Positions 9,882 through 21,589 of a stretch of 64,000 nt of DNA are shown one piece after another. How positions within the stretch are numbered: the stretch's first letter is position 1; every line of letters starts with the position of its first letter. The stretch comes from Petunia secreta (taxonomy: Eukaryota > Streptophyta > Magnoliopsida > Solanales > Solanaceae). Below the pieces are notes generated by a model. The model did no database searches. It was not told the DNA's origin and worked only from the letters and a program-made list of their open reading frames with translations. The DNA lies in contig JARKIP010000011.1 of NCBI GenBank assembly GCA_029990175.1, forward strand, positions 24,712,001 to 24,776,000, written 5' to 3'. The position numbers and the translations under genes were made by a program.

Positions 9882-12800
9882 ATGGACCAGGTAAATGAGT
9901 TGTTATTTGTATCTTTAGTTGATCTGTGGTTTAGGATTAATTCTTATTTTGAAAGTGTCGTTTGGGGGTAATTGCAGTATGAAAAGGTTGAGAAGATTGG
10001 GGAAGGAACTTATGGTGTAGTGTACAAGGCTCGTGATCGTGTAACTAATGAAACAATTGCGCTGAAGAAAATAAGGCTGGAGCAGGAAGATGAGGGAGTC
10101 CCGAGCACAGCTATTAGAGAAATCTCTCTCTTGAAAGAGATGCAACATGCTAACATTGTGAGGTATAGATCTAGTGATATTACTAGTTGCATAGTCGAGG
10201 ACTGGGCTGAATAGTACTGTTGTTTAATTTTAAATTGATATGCTATATGATTGTATGATTGTGATTTCCGTGACTGTAATTTGAGCTGGACTTGGGTTTC
10301 TTGCCATTATGCTATCAATGTGAGGTTGGTTATAAGTGAACCTTCTGGTTATGTCTAATGCTCCTCTATTGAAATTATTGCAGGGTCTTCACTATATTAA
10401 TTTTCTCGAGAGCAGTGAATTTGATTTGCTTTCTGTTCTTGGTGCTTTCCGTTTTACCAACTTCTTTCACTTTGTGACTCCCATGCATATTACTTTGAGT
10501 GGTTGGGGCAGGATCTAGCAGTAGAAAGCCGAGACCTCATGGAATATACGCTGTTCTTTTCTACCTTTACCACTCTATATCCCACATTCGTTCAAGTTTG
10601 ATTGGGTTTCGTAAGCTTCTACTTCTTAATGGTTGTGCTCGAATCGTTTGTAGGTGCTTTGTAGTATTGAAGGTAAGTCCCTAAAGTATTACTTGGATTC
10701 CTCACTTGGGAACTGCAACAACTTTTTTAGTTTCGAAGTACTCTAGAAGTCGTGTATCTAGGAATTAAAACCATGTGTATACATTTATTTGTGTGCAACA
10801 ATCAGTAACTTCTTTGGAGGTAGAATGTTCAAAAAGTGTTTTCTTAATTTAAGAAGCTTCTCATTCCTGCATTAGCAGATAGGAACAGTTAGGAATATTT
10901 AAGCTCTTAGCTTTCAATTATTTCATATGACCTGAGATTTTCATCAAATCTTTGTATTTTTTTGGCTAAGCCTAGTTTTATTAAAAGAAAAAAGTTATTT
11001 ATATTTTAAAATATTTCTTTCTTTTTTCTGTGGACAGTTGACAACACCATATGATTTGGTTTGTTATACGTTTGGAACTGGTTGACTTTATCAGAGATTA
11101 AGTTTTAGAAACTTGTTGAAAGGTTCAGCTGTTGTCTGCATAATGATCGGAGAATAGGAAAAGATAAACTAAAATGATGCTTGGACTGCCACCTCATTAT
11201 TATTTTAAAAACTGTAAATGCAAAAGAGACTTTCTTTTGGGGGTTTGGGGGGGGGGGTGTGGGAGAGGGATGCTATGATGAAATGTCTGCATGATGGGTG
11301 TCAGTCTTCTTCTTGATTTAGATCTTCAATTAGAAGAAATAGAGGCTAGAGAACAGATTCACAGCCTATGTATCTGTATCTTTAGTTGCAACGTTAATCA
11401 TTCCTCTGTAATATGGGAAAAGCTGTTTTTGCAGTTTGCACCAGTACTTCTCTGAGACGAAGAAAGTTCATTTTTTCTTATTGGTCCCAGGTTGCAGGAT
11501 GTGGTGCACAGTGAAAAGCGATTGTATCTAGTCTTTGAATATCTTGACTTGGACTTGAAGAAGCACATGGATTCATCTCCTGAATTCTCTAAGGATCCAC
11601 GTCTGGTTAAAGTGAGTAAAATCTTTATTATACTTTGGAGGTTTCCTTGTCATTATGTGTTAGCGGTTTGACAGTGTCGTTGCTTCATCTGGAAGCTGGA
11701 CATAATTTTTAACTCTCTATAGTCTTACTTTAAGAGGGTGTTTGATGCGCTATGCAGATTGCAGATACACCAAAAAATAAAAAATTTCTGATTTGTATAT
11801 GATAAAAGTGTAACTCTCTAATGGCTAAGGTTTATCAGTTTCACAAGCTTGTTGCTTATGGTCAGCAATTAAGTAACATTTCCAATTCTACAGATGTTTC
11901 TGTATCAAATACTCCGTGGGATTGCTTATTGCCATTCTCATAGAGTTCTTCATCGAGATTTGAAGCCTCAGAACTTGCTGATAGATCGACGTACAAATGC
12001 ATTAAAGCTTGCAGACTTTGGATTGGCTAGAGCATTTGGTATTCCTGTCAGAACTTTCACTCATGAGGTACAAACATATTTTTTCGCTGTCTGAAAGATC
12101 CAGTTAACCTACTCGTATCGTATTACCTTTATTTGATATTCCATTTCAAGCCTGAACAGGGAGTGGTTTAAAAGGCTATGAGCCGAAACTGGTGTCGTTT
12201 CTGATATCCTTTTCAAGATCCTATTCAACTTGTCCAATTGAATATATTCTCTCTCTTAGGGGTATTGTTTAAGCATTTATAGCTTTAACTTTTCTATTAC
12301 TTTAGCTAATAAAGCCAGAGGCTGTATACCAAGCTCTGTCCATCAATAGTTTAGAAAGTGGAGTCTCCCATAACCCATTTGAGGTTTTTCTTTTCATCTC
12401 ATCTTTTTTGAATTTTGATGGCTGACTTCTTGTTGCAGGTGGTGACATTATGGTACAGGGCACCAGAGATACTGCTTGGATCACGCCATTACTCTACTCC
12501 TGTTGATGTGTGGTCAGTTGGTTGTATATTTGCTGAGATGGTGAATCAGCGTCCTCTGTTTCCCGGCGACTCTGAGATTGATGAACTTTTCAAGATTTTC
12601 AGGTGTTAATATGTACACCCATCTATACTTTGGCGATGGAGATGTTTTCATAGTATAAAATTTTGCTTTCCCTCATAGACAGTTCCAAATCCTTCTCAGA
12701 AAGGGATGAGCATGAAATGTTTACTGCCCCTTATCATGCATCACAGACCAAAAAGCTGACTAAAAAGTTTGCAGAACAAAAATTGTCTGTAATATTCTTC

Positions 12801-14135
12801 TTCAAGAAAAAAATTGTCTCGAATGGGGTGGGTGAAAAAATTATGACTTCAAATTCTCTGTAGCTTTCTTTTTCCGTGTCTTTTCTTTAGTTCTGATCTT
12901 CATTTCTTCATGCTGACCTGCATATCTATTACTTGATTAATCTATCTCTCTTACCGCTCAATGGAGTGTGGTGAAGGTTTAAAAGTTGGTTTCATGCTGT
13001 GGTTTATGGTGTTGTTTCGGGTATAGATTCATGGCCATTGTCATTAAATTATTCGTGAGCTTTCTTGTATTAAGGAATCAATCAGTTTTTTGTTTCTTTG
13101 TGTTTTACATTTTTAGATTTTCCCCTCGGTTTAATTATCTCTAATTTCCGCTTTATGAAGAGTGATGGGTACTCCAAATGAGGATACATGGCCTGGAGTG
13201 ACTTCTCTTCCTGATTATAAATCTGCCTTTCCAAAATGGCCTCCTAAGGTGATTTAGATTTTCTGCCTTGATTGTACTTGAATTTCCTGCCCAGATTTCT
13301 TGTATCTCATTCTACGAAGTTCTACTAAATTAGATCCCCTCATATTTGCAGGACCTAGCAGCTATCGTCCCAAATCTTGATGCTATGGGGTTTGATCTTC
13401 TTGGTGTAAGTTTGTTCCTAACTTATAAATGAAGAAACATCTCATGAGCATGAAAATTATGTGTTCTTTGAATGAGTAGTATCCAGCAGTTATGTTTGCT
13501 TTTCTGTGAGAACTACTCTAGCTGAAATGTTCATCAAGTGTCTAGAACTAGCTCTGCTTCTATGAACTTTCATCCATGAAGTTGTAACATCAGTTGACAT
13601 TTGAAGCAGGTTGAACAATTCATAGCTAGAAAAAATTTGGCCGTTAATTTTTCTCAAAGGAAGAGGAAGTACCACTGTGCTCATGGTTACTTTTTTTGTT
13701 CCTTTTCCCGTTATGATCTTTATTCATATAATTGTTTCGGTCTCTTTAGTCGATGCCCTTCACTGCCTTTTTTCGAGCATCTCTTTTTCTGTATTCCTTC
13801 TCGTTTTCTTCCATGTTTTTGGAGAACTTGTATTGGAGGATGAGTGCTCTGGTTGCTGTTGTTTTTTGTGTTTAGCAATCATTTTCACGTAATGGGTTCT
13901 ATGAGTTGTTTTGGTGCTTCCCTTAGGCATGGACTATGAGTAGGGTTTTAAACCACACATGTGACATTACATCCAGAGACTCCAGTTTATTGTCCGGATG
14001 CATTTGCCCCCGTGTTAATCATGTCTTCCCTTATTATTTATTCAGAAAATGCTCTGCTTGGATCCCAGCAAGAGAATCACTGCCAGGAATGCCCTTGAGC
14101 ATGAGTACTTCAAGGATATTGGGTATGTTCCGTGA
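9882..14135 (+). CDS. CDKA: A-type cyclin-dependent kinase (cdc2/CDKA), 8 coding exons
   Basis: This Ser/Thr kinase drives G1/S and G2/M transitions with cyclin partners. The coding exons are 9882-9890, 9978-10162, 11491-11611, 11894-12067, 12439-12602, 13161-13248, 13352-13405 and 14046-14135. All introns are GT-AG and the phases join to 294 codons, the usual CDKA length. The protein shows the glycine loop GEGTYGVVY with inhibitory Thr14/Tyr15, the catalytic Lys in ALKK, a perfect PSTAIRE cyclin-binding helix (the A-type hallmark), HRDLKPQN, DFG, a T-loop VRTFTHE with the activating Thr, and the APE-equivalent APEILLG. The first coding exon holds only Met-Asp-Gln. An acceptor at 9858-9859 just upstream shows a 5'-UTR intron, whose donor is probably GTATGT at 9160-9165. 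Intron 2 is 1.3 kb. Nothing is broken, so the gene appears functional. Confidence 0.97.
11239..11270 (+). other. G-rich tract in CDKA intron 2, possible G-quadruplex
   Basis: Two long G-runs (5 and 11 G) separated by TTT are followed by GTGTGGG and GAGGG. The four G-runs of three or more within about 30 bases fit a quadruplex pattern in the transcribed strand. Confidence 0.5.
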
Positions 14136-14997
14136 TTCTATGCACATCCAGAATGCTATTGTAAATTTGTTATGTCATCTACAAGGTTTTGTTCTGGAGA
14201 GATTGTATGATCTTTAGGGGCTTTCGGCCCCCTCAAGTTTTTTTCTCCCAATTTGAGTCAATTTATATTAAAGTGGCCTGTGCACAGCCTTTACGGATAT
14301 TTCTTGTTCCAGCATCTGTGGTCACAATTCGTGTCCACATATTGAAGCACTTCCCAAGTGTGATATCCTTTTTGTTCTAGTTTTGGGGTTCAGTATCCTT
14401 GTAAAATGATGCTCGTTTAGAGACAGCAAAGAATACTGTAATGTTGAATAGATTGGTTTTGGTGTGTCATCAAGAGTTTTGCATAGTTTTACCTTTGATT
14501 AAACAAAGCTTGAGATGATTATCTAACTCTTCGGTTTTGCCATAGTGTCATTCCTTGATGATGCAGGCTGGTCTACATCAAGTTCTGTTTTGATGTTGAC
14601 CTTTCAGTTTTTTTGGTTTCAAAAATCTTGAAATCAAGAACATTCCTACAGCTTACGATAATCTGTTGCTGAGAATTAGCCAATGAAAGAGCTGAAAATA
14701 AAGTTAAAAAAAAGGAGAAAGAAATTTGTTATAATGACCACGAGAAAACTATTAACTTATAAGTACAATATGTTGTTTGCTTCAGGTAAATCTACAAGGA
14801 TAACAGACACAACTATGTTGGCTTCGTCAGGCCTTTCAGGTGGTTATATCCTGCATTTGCCTTCCAGTCAATTGCATTACTTACTGCTACAATCTACAGA
14901 TTACAAAAGAAAAAAGGAGGAAGTCGTTACAATCGATTTCCAGTCAAACCACTAGCTGTATCATTTAAATCAGATTGAAATAAAACTAGTAGAGTAA
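14136..14997. other. Convergent 3' flank between CDKA and Aux/IAA
   Basis: This 862-bp region holds the 3' UTRs of two genes that point at each other. Short open frames here have no recognisable content. No clear AATAAA was found close behind either stop codon, and no repeat was recognised. Confidence 0.6.
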
Positions 14998-15876
14998 TTA
15001 CTCACAATTTAGTTCAGTAACTTCAGATTTTTTTAATAGACGTAGCCTCCTTACAGACGATACAAACATACTGCAGACAAATATATCAGTTGTGCCAAAT
15101 CAGAATAAAGGAGCTGTGCTTGAAAAGTATAATCAACTTTAAAACCTTGAAAATCCACTTTGGCACCTCCAATTTCACTGTCAAAAAAGAAGTTTTTGCA
15201 AAGTTGAATCATGATACTCGTTTTCACGAGGTACTATCATTTTCTCAATAACCTTCCAAACTTAGTGCAACCTCAACAAACCACTCGTGACCTTTTACGC
15301 TCTCTCTTTTGGGCTTCTTTGGCATCCCATCAGTCACAGTACTCATATTTGTGTCGGATAATGGTGGTCAAACTTTTCTTTTTATTTTTAAGTCCATGAA
15401 TTTTCAAAAGGAAAAACGAAAGAACAAAGGAAATAAAAACCCATTTATCTAAATAAATGAATAAAGAAGAAAGAAAACCAGAAATAGCAAAGGCTCACTA
15501 GTAAGTAGAGAAGAACTCCTAGCGAAGAAGAAAAAGAATGCTTACTCCCATGGAATATCACCCACAAGAACTCTGTCCCCTTCACGATCCTCATAAACTA
15601 GGGCATATTCGTCCTTGCTTTCTGAGATTTCTGTGATTTCCTGTGACTTCTTACCATTCAAAGCAACCAATGGAGTGTCTCTTTGAGCTAAAAGTCCAAA
15701 ATTTATGACATCAATTAGTAGTAAATTAGTAGCAAGTCTAATAAGGTCACCAAAGCAAGCTTCCTGGAGGGGTGGGATTCACATTTAATGTTCAACTTCT
15801 ATACACTGATCGTATAAAATATTTTTATAATATAAGGTCACCAACAAAGTAAAATGAAAGTCTTGGCGGCCATGAA

Positions 15877-15923
<47 letters not shown>

Positions 15924-16889
15924 GTGGAGCTTTTGTCACCTGCTGGAAGTCCTCTAAATAGTTCATGTACAGCTGAGTGGAGATGTTGGTAATTGTTATA
16001 AGCGTTGAGATCAATCTTTCTTCCAATAGGGACTCCATCCATGTTCACCTTTACATACAAACCATCTCTATTTTTAGAACCTATATTACTTGAATACTTT
16101 GTTGTTGCAACCTTTGAGAAGGTGCTGCTTTTTGCCACAACTTTTCTATATGAACCAACTGGAGGCCATCCCATAATTGAGCGTTCTTCTACCCTGCAAA
16201 ATAATTAGGAAATTGCTTATTAATTTCAGGCAACTTCTCCATTTAAACTAAAACCAATATTTTTCTTTCTCTTGTTATGCATGTCGTGAGTACCAAACAA
16301 AAAGACTGTCAGCATCTACTGGAAACTTTTCATCAGAAATTAATTACTAGTACATACTATGATATTTCAGAATTTGAGATCCAAAACCAAAAAGAAAGAA
16401 AAAGTGCTCTCATTGGTCAAGCTTCTAATATAAGTAAGAGCGTAAGTTCTATGCAGCACTAAACACTAACAATGTAAAAGATATTTACACAATCAAGTCA
16501 TTTTTTAAATACCATTAGTTTAAACCACAATGATAGTTTAAAATATCTTTTACAGTTTATATGACTTAAGTCCTTTCAGTAATACTTATAGTAATGGAAA
16601 TTAAAGAGAAGAGCTATTGAACGTTAAAAATTCATAGATAGGACCTTTTCTTAGCATTAGACATGCCTTTATGCTGCTGCAATGAACTGGAACAAACCAT
16701 CTTCATTTGAACCTGAAATGTTCTTGTGGCAACATGACTAAAACTGCAATAGCTCTCTTTAGAATTGGAAGTCGAGTATCCTAGGCCTGGAGGACCAAGT
16801 TTCAGCTCTAACTCCCTATTCTCAATGACCTCAAGCCCTTCTTTATTCTCATTTGCTATCACTTTGAGCAATTCGGTGTATTCTTCCAT
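14998..16889 (-). CDS. Aux/IAA auxin-response repressor, 4 exons, 237 codons
   Basis: This nuclear protein represses auxin-response factors and is degraded through TIR1/AFB when auxin is present. The exons on the - strand are 16889-16645, 16193-15940, 15687-15546 and 15070-14998, all with GT-AG introns and matching phases. Domain I is ELELKLGPPG (LxLxL, recruits TOPLESS) near residue 30. A basic KKR lies at the exon 1/2 junction. The domain II degron core is GWPPVGSYRK. Domain III is LYVKVNMDGVPIGRKIDL. Domain IV is YALVYEDREGDRVLVGDIPW, continued in the last exon as MFVSSVRRLRLL (PB1 fold). A stop seen right after GDIPW is only intron: GTAAGC is the donor, and the 73-bp last exon restores the family ending. 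The residue before GWPPV is Met rather than the usual Val. The family member cannot be named from sequence alone. Confidence 0.95.
15879..15922. repeat. Poly(T) run of 44 bases in Aux/IAA intron 2
   Basis: This uninterrupted T homopolymer (A-run in the sense of the gene) begins 18 bp inside the intron, close to the donor at 15938-15939. It is a likely site of length variation and possibly of assembly error. Confidence 0.9.
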
Positions 16890-17443
16890 TACTCTTTCTA
16901 TTGTAAAAGGAAAAACATGTGAATTCTGAATTCAGGAACTGGAACTACCTATTTTGAGAAGTGGGAGATAGTTATAGTAGTTAGAAAGTGCTGATATGGC
17001 CAACTTGTGTTCCTTTTGTTGAAATATATGTATATGGATAATTGCTGCTTTTTCCCTTTTACCTTTTAGCTTTTGTTGTATCGCATGTCAAGTTATAGAT
17101 GATAAATGTTAATTAGATCTTGACTAAAGTTCACAATGTGAATCTTACGACATATTTACGTAACACTTGTTTTATAATAACCCCTAATCCAGTTTCTCCA
17201 GTACTATGTTGAGTCTACTTAGATTTAACCCCTTTTATAATCCCTACTTAAAGGCACTATTAGAGGTTAATGTAATAATATGGACCTTCTGTGACATGCA
17301 CTAGTTTCTTAGGGTTAAGATTCATTGTTAAGAAATACTTATCCCAAATAGAAGAAAACACTTCATTGTTAAGAAACATTTTATTCACGACTTCAAGAAA
17401 AAATATAATGACTACAATCTTTAAGAAATTTTAGTTCCTTATT
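16890..17443 (-). promoter_or_regulatory. Aux/IAA upstream region, cut short by N2
   Basis: Only about 550 bp separate the start codon from the N2 3' LTR. A TATA-like TTATAAAAGGGG lies on the - strand at 17229-17240, about 340 bp before the ATG. No canonical auxin-response element (TGTCTC or GAGACA) was found in this stretch. If the promoter has one, it may have been moved beyond N2 (past 36086). Confidence 0.45.
17439..17443. repeat. N2 target-site duplication, left (TTATT)
   Basis: The same five bases follow the other end of the element at 36082-36086. Confidence 0.85.
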
Positions 17444-18216
17444 TGATAGGATCCTAAACACTAAGAATAGGAAAACAAGCAACCAATGATAAAATCGACG
17501 ACACAAAGTAAAGATAGAAGGGAATATGAGGGGATAGATAGAAGAAAGAGAGGAACTAAATCCCACAATTGTAGGTAAATTAGAACATTAGAAACAAATT
17601 GTAACACCCCAATTTAGAGAATAATTCAAGGGGAAAAGAGATTTGAACTCAAGCAATGGATTTTCTCACAGAAGAGAATCCAAAAGAGATCCAAGAAGAG
17701 ACAAAGGGATAAAACCCATATACACTCTCATAAAAGTATTCTCAATCATTCATTATCAAAAATCTCTAATGACTAAACTCTAAATTAGGCTAGTAGTTAC
17801 TAAATACAATGAAGGAATGGACTAAAAAGCCTATAATACTGATTCTGTAACTCTGGCATTGTCGTCCTTCAGCGCGATCGCGCTTGTGCCCGCGCGATCG
17901 CATCCATTAATTCTTCCAGAACATCGGGACTGCGCTGGAAGTCTCACGATCGCGGTATATGTCTTGACTTCTTCCATCTTGACCGTGCTCGTATTGTCGC
18001 GACCACGCCCTTTCTCTGAGCCCCTCTTCGCGAACGCGTGCTTTGCTTCGCGATCGCGTAGTGCACTCAAATTCCCAAAATCCAACAAGTTTGAACTTCT
18101 ATTTTAGCATGCTTTGAGCCTTCAAATCCTCTAGCCATGGTTCATTTACGTCCTTAAAACTCTTAATAGATAATGTTACGGCTTCAAGCTCTCGATGACT
18201 TTTTCAGTTCGCATCA
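17444..18216 (-). repeat. N2 3' LTR (773 bp)
   Basis: Read on the - strand it begins TGATGCGAAC and ends CTATCA. It carries several GCGATCGC-type palindromes at 17871-18062. Compared with the 5' LTR it has lost a few bases exactly at the TATA box (near 17789), so this copy, which faces the Aux/IAA gene, has no TATAAATA. Confidence 0.85.
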
Positions 18217-20812
18217 TTCCCTCCTTTTTTAAGAGAATTCGTCTTCGAATTTGTACCTTGCAAAACCATGACGCGGATAAGTACCAATTCAATAACTTTC
18301 CAAACACTATACAACCAAGAGAGTGGAACAAAACTCATATACTCATACTCAAAGTGCACACTCTTATGATATAGCCAATCATCAAAATCATCCATAAAGA
18401 ACATTTTTCCAACTCCAACATCAAAAGCTAGGCTAGAAAATAAACAAGAAGCAAGTTCATTCACAAAACAATCTTCATTTTAAGCTCATTCAACTCATGC
18501 CAAGCACCATGGACAATTTATCACTCTTAACATTAGAAGCTCTAGCAAAGTCTACTCCAAATACGTGCTCACAACTAGGAATAGAGCAAGTAAAGAAATT
18601 GATACTAAAACTAGCATCAATTAATTTACTACTACTATCACTAGTGCCTCCCTCCTTCTTTGAGAAATAATCTTCACCTTTGGAGGACTTCCAAACATTA
18701 GACTAGCTTTCAACAAAAATTTTGGGAGTTAGCTTGCTAACATCCACATAATTATCAGAGTTAGCTTGCTAACATCCACATAATTATCACTCTCAAGCAA
18801 GTCATAAGAATCATTTTGAGCAAATAATGGATTGTAAATACTAAAATCACCTTCCAACACTTCTTCTTGCTCATTTGAAAAAAATAGCGGATTGTCAAGT
18901 ACTTTTAGACCTTGACACAAACTACCACCAAAATCAAGAATGTTATCAAATGTCACCACATCAAGATCAAGCAATTCATTTTTACATTTATCAAACAAAG
19001 GTGGGGTGTCATAACACAAGCCGTTTTGTTCAAGCTCATTCATTTGCACACCACTAGTATGGAGCAAGTTACACACACAAAAACCATCAATTTTTGTTTC
19101 ACAAGTGTGCCCAACTAGTGCATGCTCACAACTTTCACTTTGACTATTATCAATACAAGATAAAGAATTATTAATTCCACAAAAAGTAAAGCTATCAACT
19201 ATACTCAAGTCTCTATCAAACTCACCCAAAGAAATACAAGAGTTAGGTTAGCTTTGTTACCTTGTAGCACACCTAAAATTTCTTCTTTACCTTGGATTTT
19301 CAAATTTAAGCTCACTTGTTCATTTGGAGGCTTCACTTTGATCTCCTCTTTTTCTTCAAGGCATGGAACCATTTCCAAAGAAGGATTCCCCAATTTAGCT
19401 CCTCCAAGCATACCTTCAAAAGACACACAACAACTAGAGAAACAAGAAATGTTAGAATCATAAGAATAAGGAAAATCCTCATCCTCACTCTTTTGTTTTT
19501 TCTCTTTCTTTTCTCTCAATTTTTCTTCACAGTCTTCTCTCTTTTTTTGTGACAACTCACTCAGTTCACTCAACTCAAGCTCTCATTTTTCCTCTCTTGA
19601 GTTGTCATCCCTTCCTCCTCGCAATCTTTTCTCTCTCAAGTTCATTTGGACTAGGACATGTGCCAAGAATCGCTTTGGAAGGGATTGGAGTACTCTTCAC
19701 CTCCACTTTCAACTTGACACCAATTGAAGTGCCAATTTTCCTACCACCCTCCAATTTACATTTCTTGACTTGTCTCCTAGGAGCAAAGTCATATCACCTC
19801 TTATTCATTCCCACATAGTACATATCCCTTGATGCATTGTATTGAAACTTTTTGTTTTGGATCCAAGGCATTCCCAACCAAACATGACAAGAGCGCAAAG
19901 GGTACACTTCACAACATATATTCCTTATATCTCCCTTAGAAATGCAAACCTTTGCTACTCTATCAACCCATACTCCATTATTCTCATAAAGAGTTACCAA
20001 TTTATAATAAGGTAGTCTCAACTGCTCAACCAAAGTAGAGCTAATGCAATTTGCATCAACTCGTAGAATATAACCTCCATATCCTTCAACACTAATGGTA
20101 AATCTACTTAGCTTCTTCTTGTGTTCATTTTCATAGTAATGGCCGAATGGATCCTCACTAGTAGGACCACAAGAAACATTCATCCCACTTGACTTAGTAC
20201 CATAACCCTCCAAACCTCTCAAAGTATTATTAGAACATGGCAAACTATTTGTAGCCAAAATAGTACTTTTTCTCACTTTAGTCCTCAAGTTGCCTTTCAC
20301 ATAAGAATTAGAGACATTAACTTTTTAGCACAATTAAAAGATGTAAACCCTCTTTTTCTCATGGCGTAATTACCACTTCTTTTCAATCCAATAGAAAGAC
20401 CACTACTATTCTCTCGCCTATCTTTAGTAAGACAAAGAGAAGATGTAAATGAACATTCTCTATAATAAACATCATCAACATTTCTCTCCATGTCACAATC
20501 TATATTTTCAAGTTCATCACAAGAAGAGTAAGTAGGAACATTATACCTTGAAGCGTCATTATTATCAACTTCATGACTAGGAGCATAAGAATCTTCACAC
20601 CCGTCTCCATAAGCTTCATGATCATTATAGTAACTCGCTTCAACAACACAAGAGTCATAGTTCCCCGAATCATCATAGCAACTTCCACCATCATCATAGG
20701 AACCATAGTCTCCATAATCATCATAGTAACTCTCATCATCTCTACATGAGTCATAACCTCCACAATCATCATCCGAGGAATATTTGCAACAATAAAGAGA
20801 AAAGAACCTCAC
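18204..20812 (-). pseudogene. N2 large ORF: acidic N-terminus, retropepsin-like segment, unknown tail
   Basis: This is the N2 counterpart of the N1 and N3 ORFs, broken into several frames. It has a DDDCGGYDSC start and a long Tyr/Asp/Gly/Ser-rich acidic region (20770-20480). The protease-like segment lies at 20240-19794: VDANCISSTLVEQLRLP, a YENNGVWV stretch, then CHVWLGMPW. As in the other copies no D-T/S-G triad is seen. The tail has LCYDTPPLFDK (about 19010) and WLYHKSVHF (about 18370). The last codons read through the polypurine tract (KKGGND) and stop just inside the LTR. Lys/Glu-rich sequence occupies about 19550-19290. The function is unknown. Confidence 0.6.
18217..18231 (-). other. 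N2 polypurine tract
   Basis: On the - strand TAAAAAAGGAGGGAA directly precedes the LTR start TGATGCGAAC. Confidence 0.7.
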
Positions 20813-21573
20813 AAATTTACTCCCTCACGTGTATCACTCAATATATGAACACTCAAGTTTCTTTCCACTCGTGTATACACTCAAAGTCAATGGCTTTTGT
20901 GACCATACTCTAATGATCTCACCACTCAAGTTTTTTTCTACTCAAGGGTTTTCTTAATCTCTTCAAGGTTCTACAACCTCAAATTCTCAAGGTATGTATC
21001 CACGCTTCGGTTCGAAGTGGATTTATAAGACACCAAAGAAATGGACAAAGACACACAAATGGATTAGGAACAAATAAACACGTAATGAAACTAAAAAAAG
21101 AAAAAGCACGAATCGAATTGGCACGAAACGATATTTGAATTGGATAAAATTTTATGTGTGATCTAGAAATTTACTGTATTTGATGATATGAAAGGGGTTT
21201 AGTTGATTTGAAACTATTTAGGGGCTGTTCTGAGCAATATGTAAAGAGGTTGTTTTTCAGCTTTGTACTATTGCGTGAGTTCTGTCGCTATCGTGATGAA
21301 GAAGTCAACAACCTTGCCGCACGATCCTGAAGAACAATTAGTCAACGGGATTGTGCGATCGCGACAGAGGGGGCGCGATCGCAAAGAACAAATTCTGGGT
21401 TTGATGCAGAACTTGAAGCCCGAATTTTTGGAAATTTTCTTCACTTGAATCTTCACAAATCAACTTATTTTTGTTCCAAATTTGAGATATAAGCTCCTTA
21501 TAAATCCGCTAACAAACCCTAATAATCAATTCTTGAAAAAAACCAAATCGAAAAAGCCCCAAATCACTTGTTG
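20813..21573 (-). other. N2 leader, first part
   Basis: This is untranslated leader upstream of the N2 ORF, split by the LINE (the remainder is 35064-35292). It holds two CGATCGC-type palindromes at 21356-21382, the same motif as in the N2 LTR. No gene is seen. Confidence 0.6.
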
Positions 21574-21589
21574 AAGAACTTGAAAAACC
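21574..21589. repeat. LINE target-site duplication, left (16 bp)
   Basis: AAGAACTTGAAAAACC here recurs exactly at 35048-35063, on the other side of the LINE and of the G2 element nested in it. Confidence 0.85.

Noticed and set aside
10336..10684. Open frames inside CDKA intron 2
   Set aside because: They are short, without motifs, and lie between well-supported splice sites.
13490..13892. Open frames inside CDKA intron 7
   Set aside because: Hydrophobic low-information translations of T-rich intron sequence; the exons on both sides join in phase without them.
15546..15687. Aux/IAA gene truncated by a stop after GDIPW
   Set aside because: The stop is part of an intron donor GTAAGC; a matching acceptor and a last exon coding for the family ending lie at 15070-14998.
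21568..21589. ATG at 21568 as start of the LINE protein
   Set aside because: It lies in the N2 leader and target duplication, upstream of the LINE boundary at 21590.
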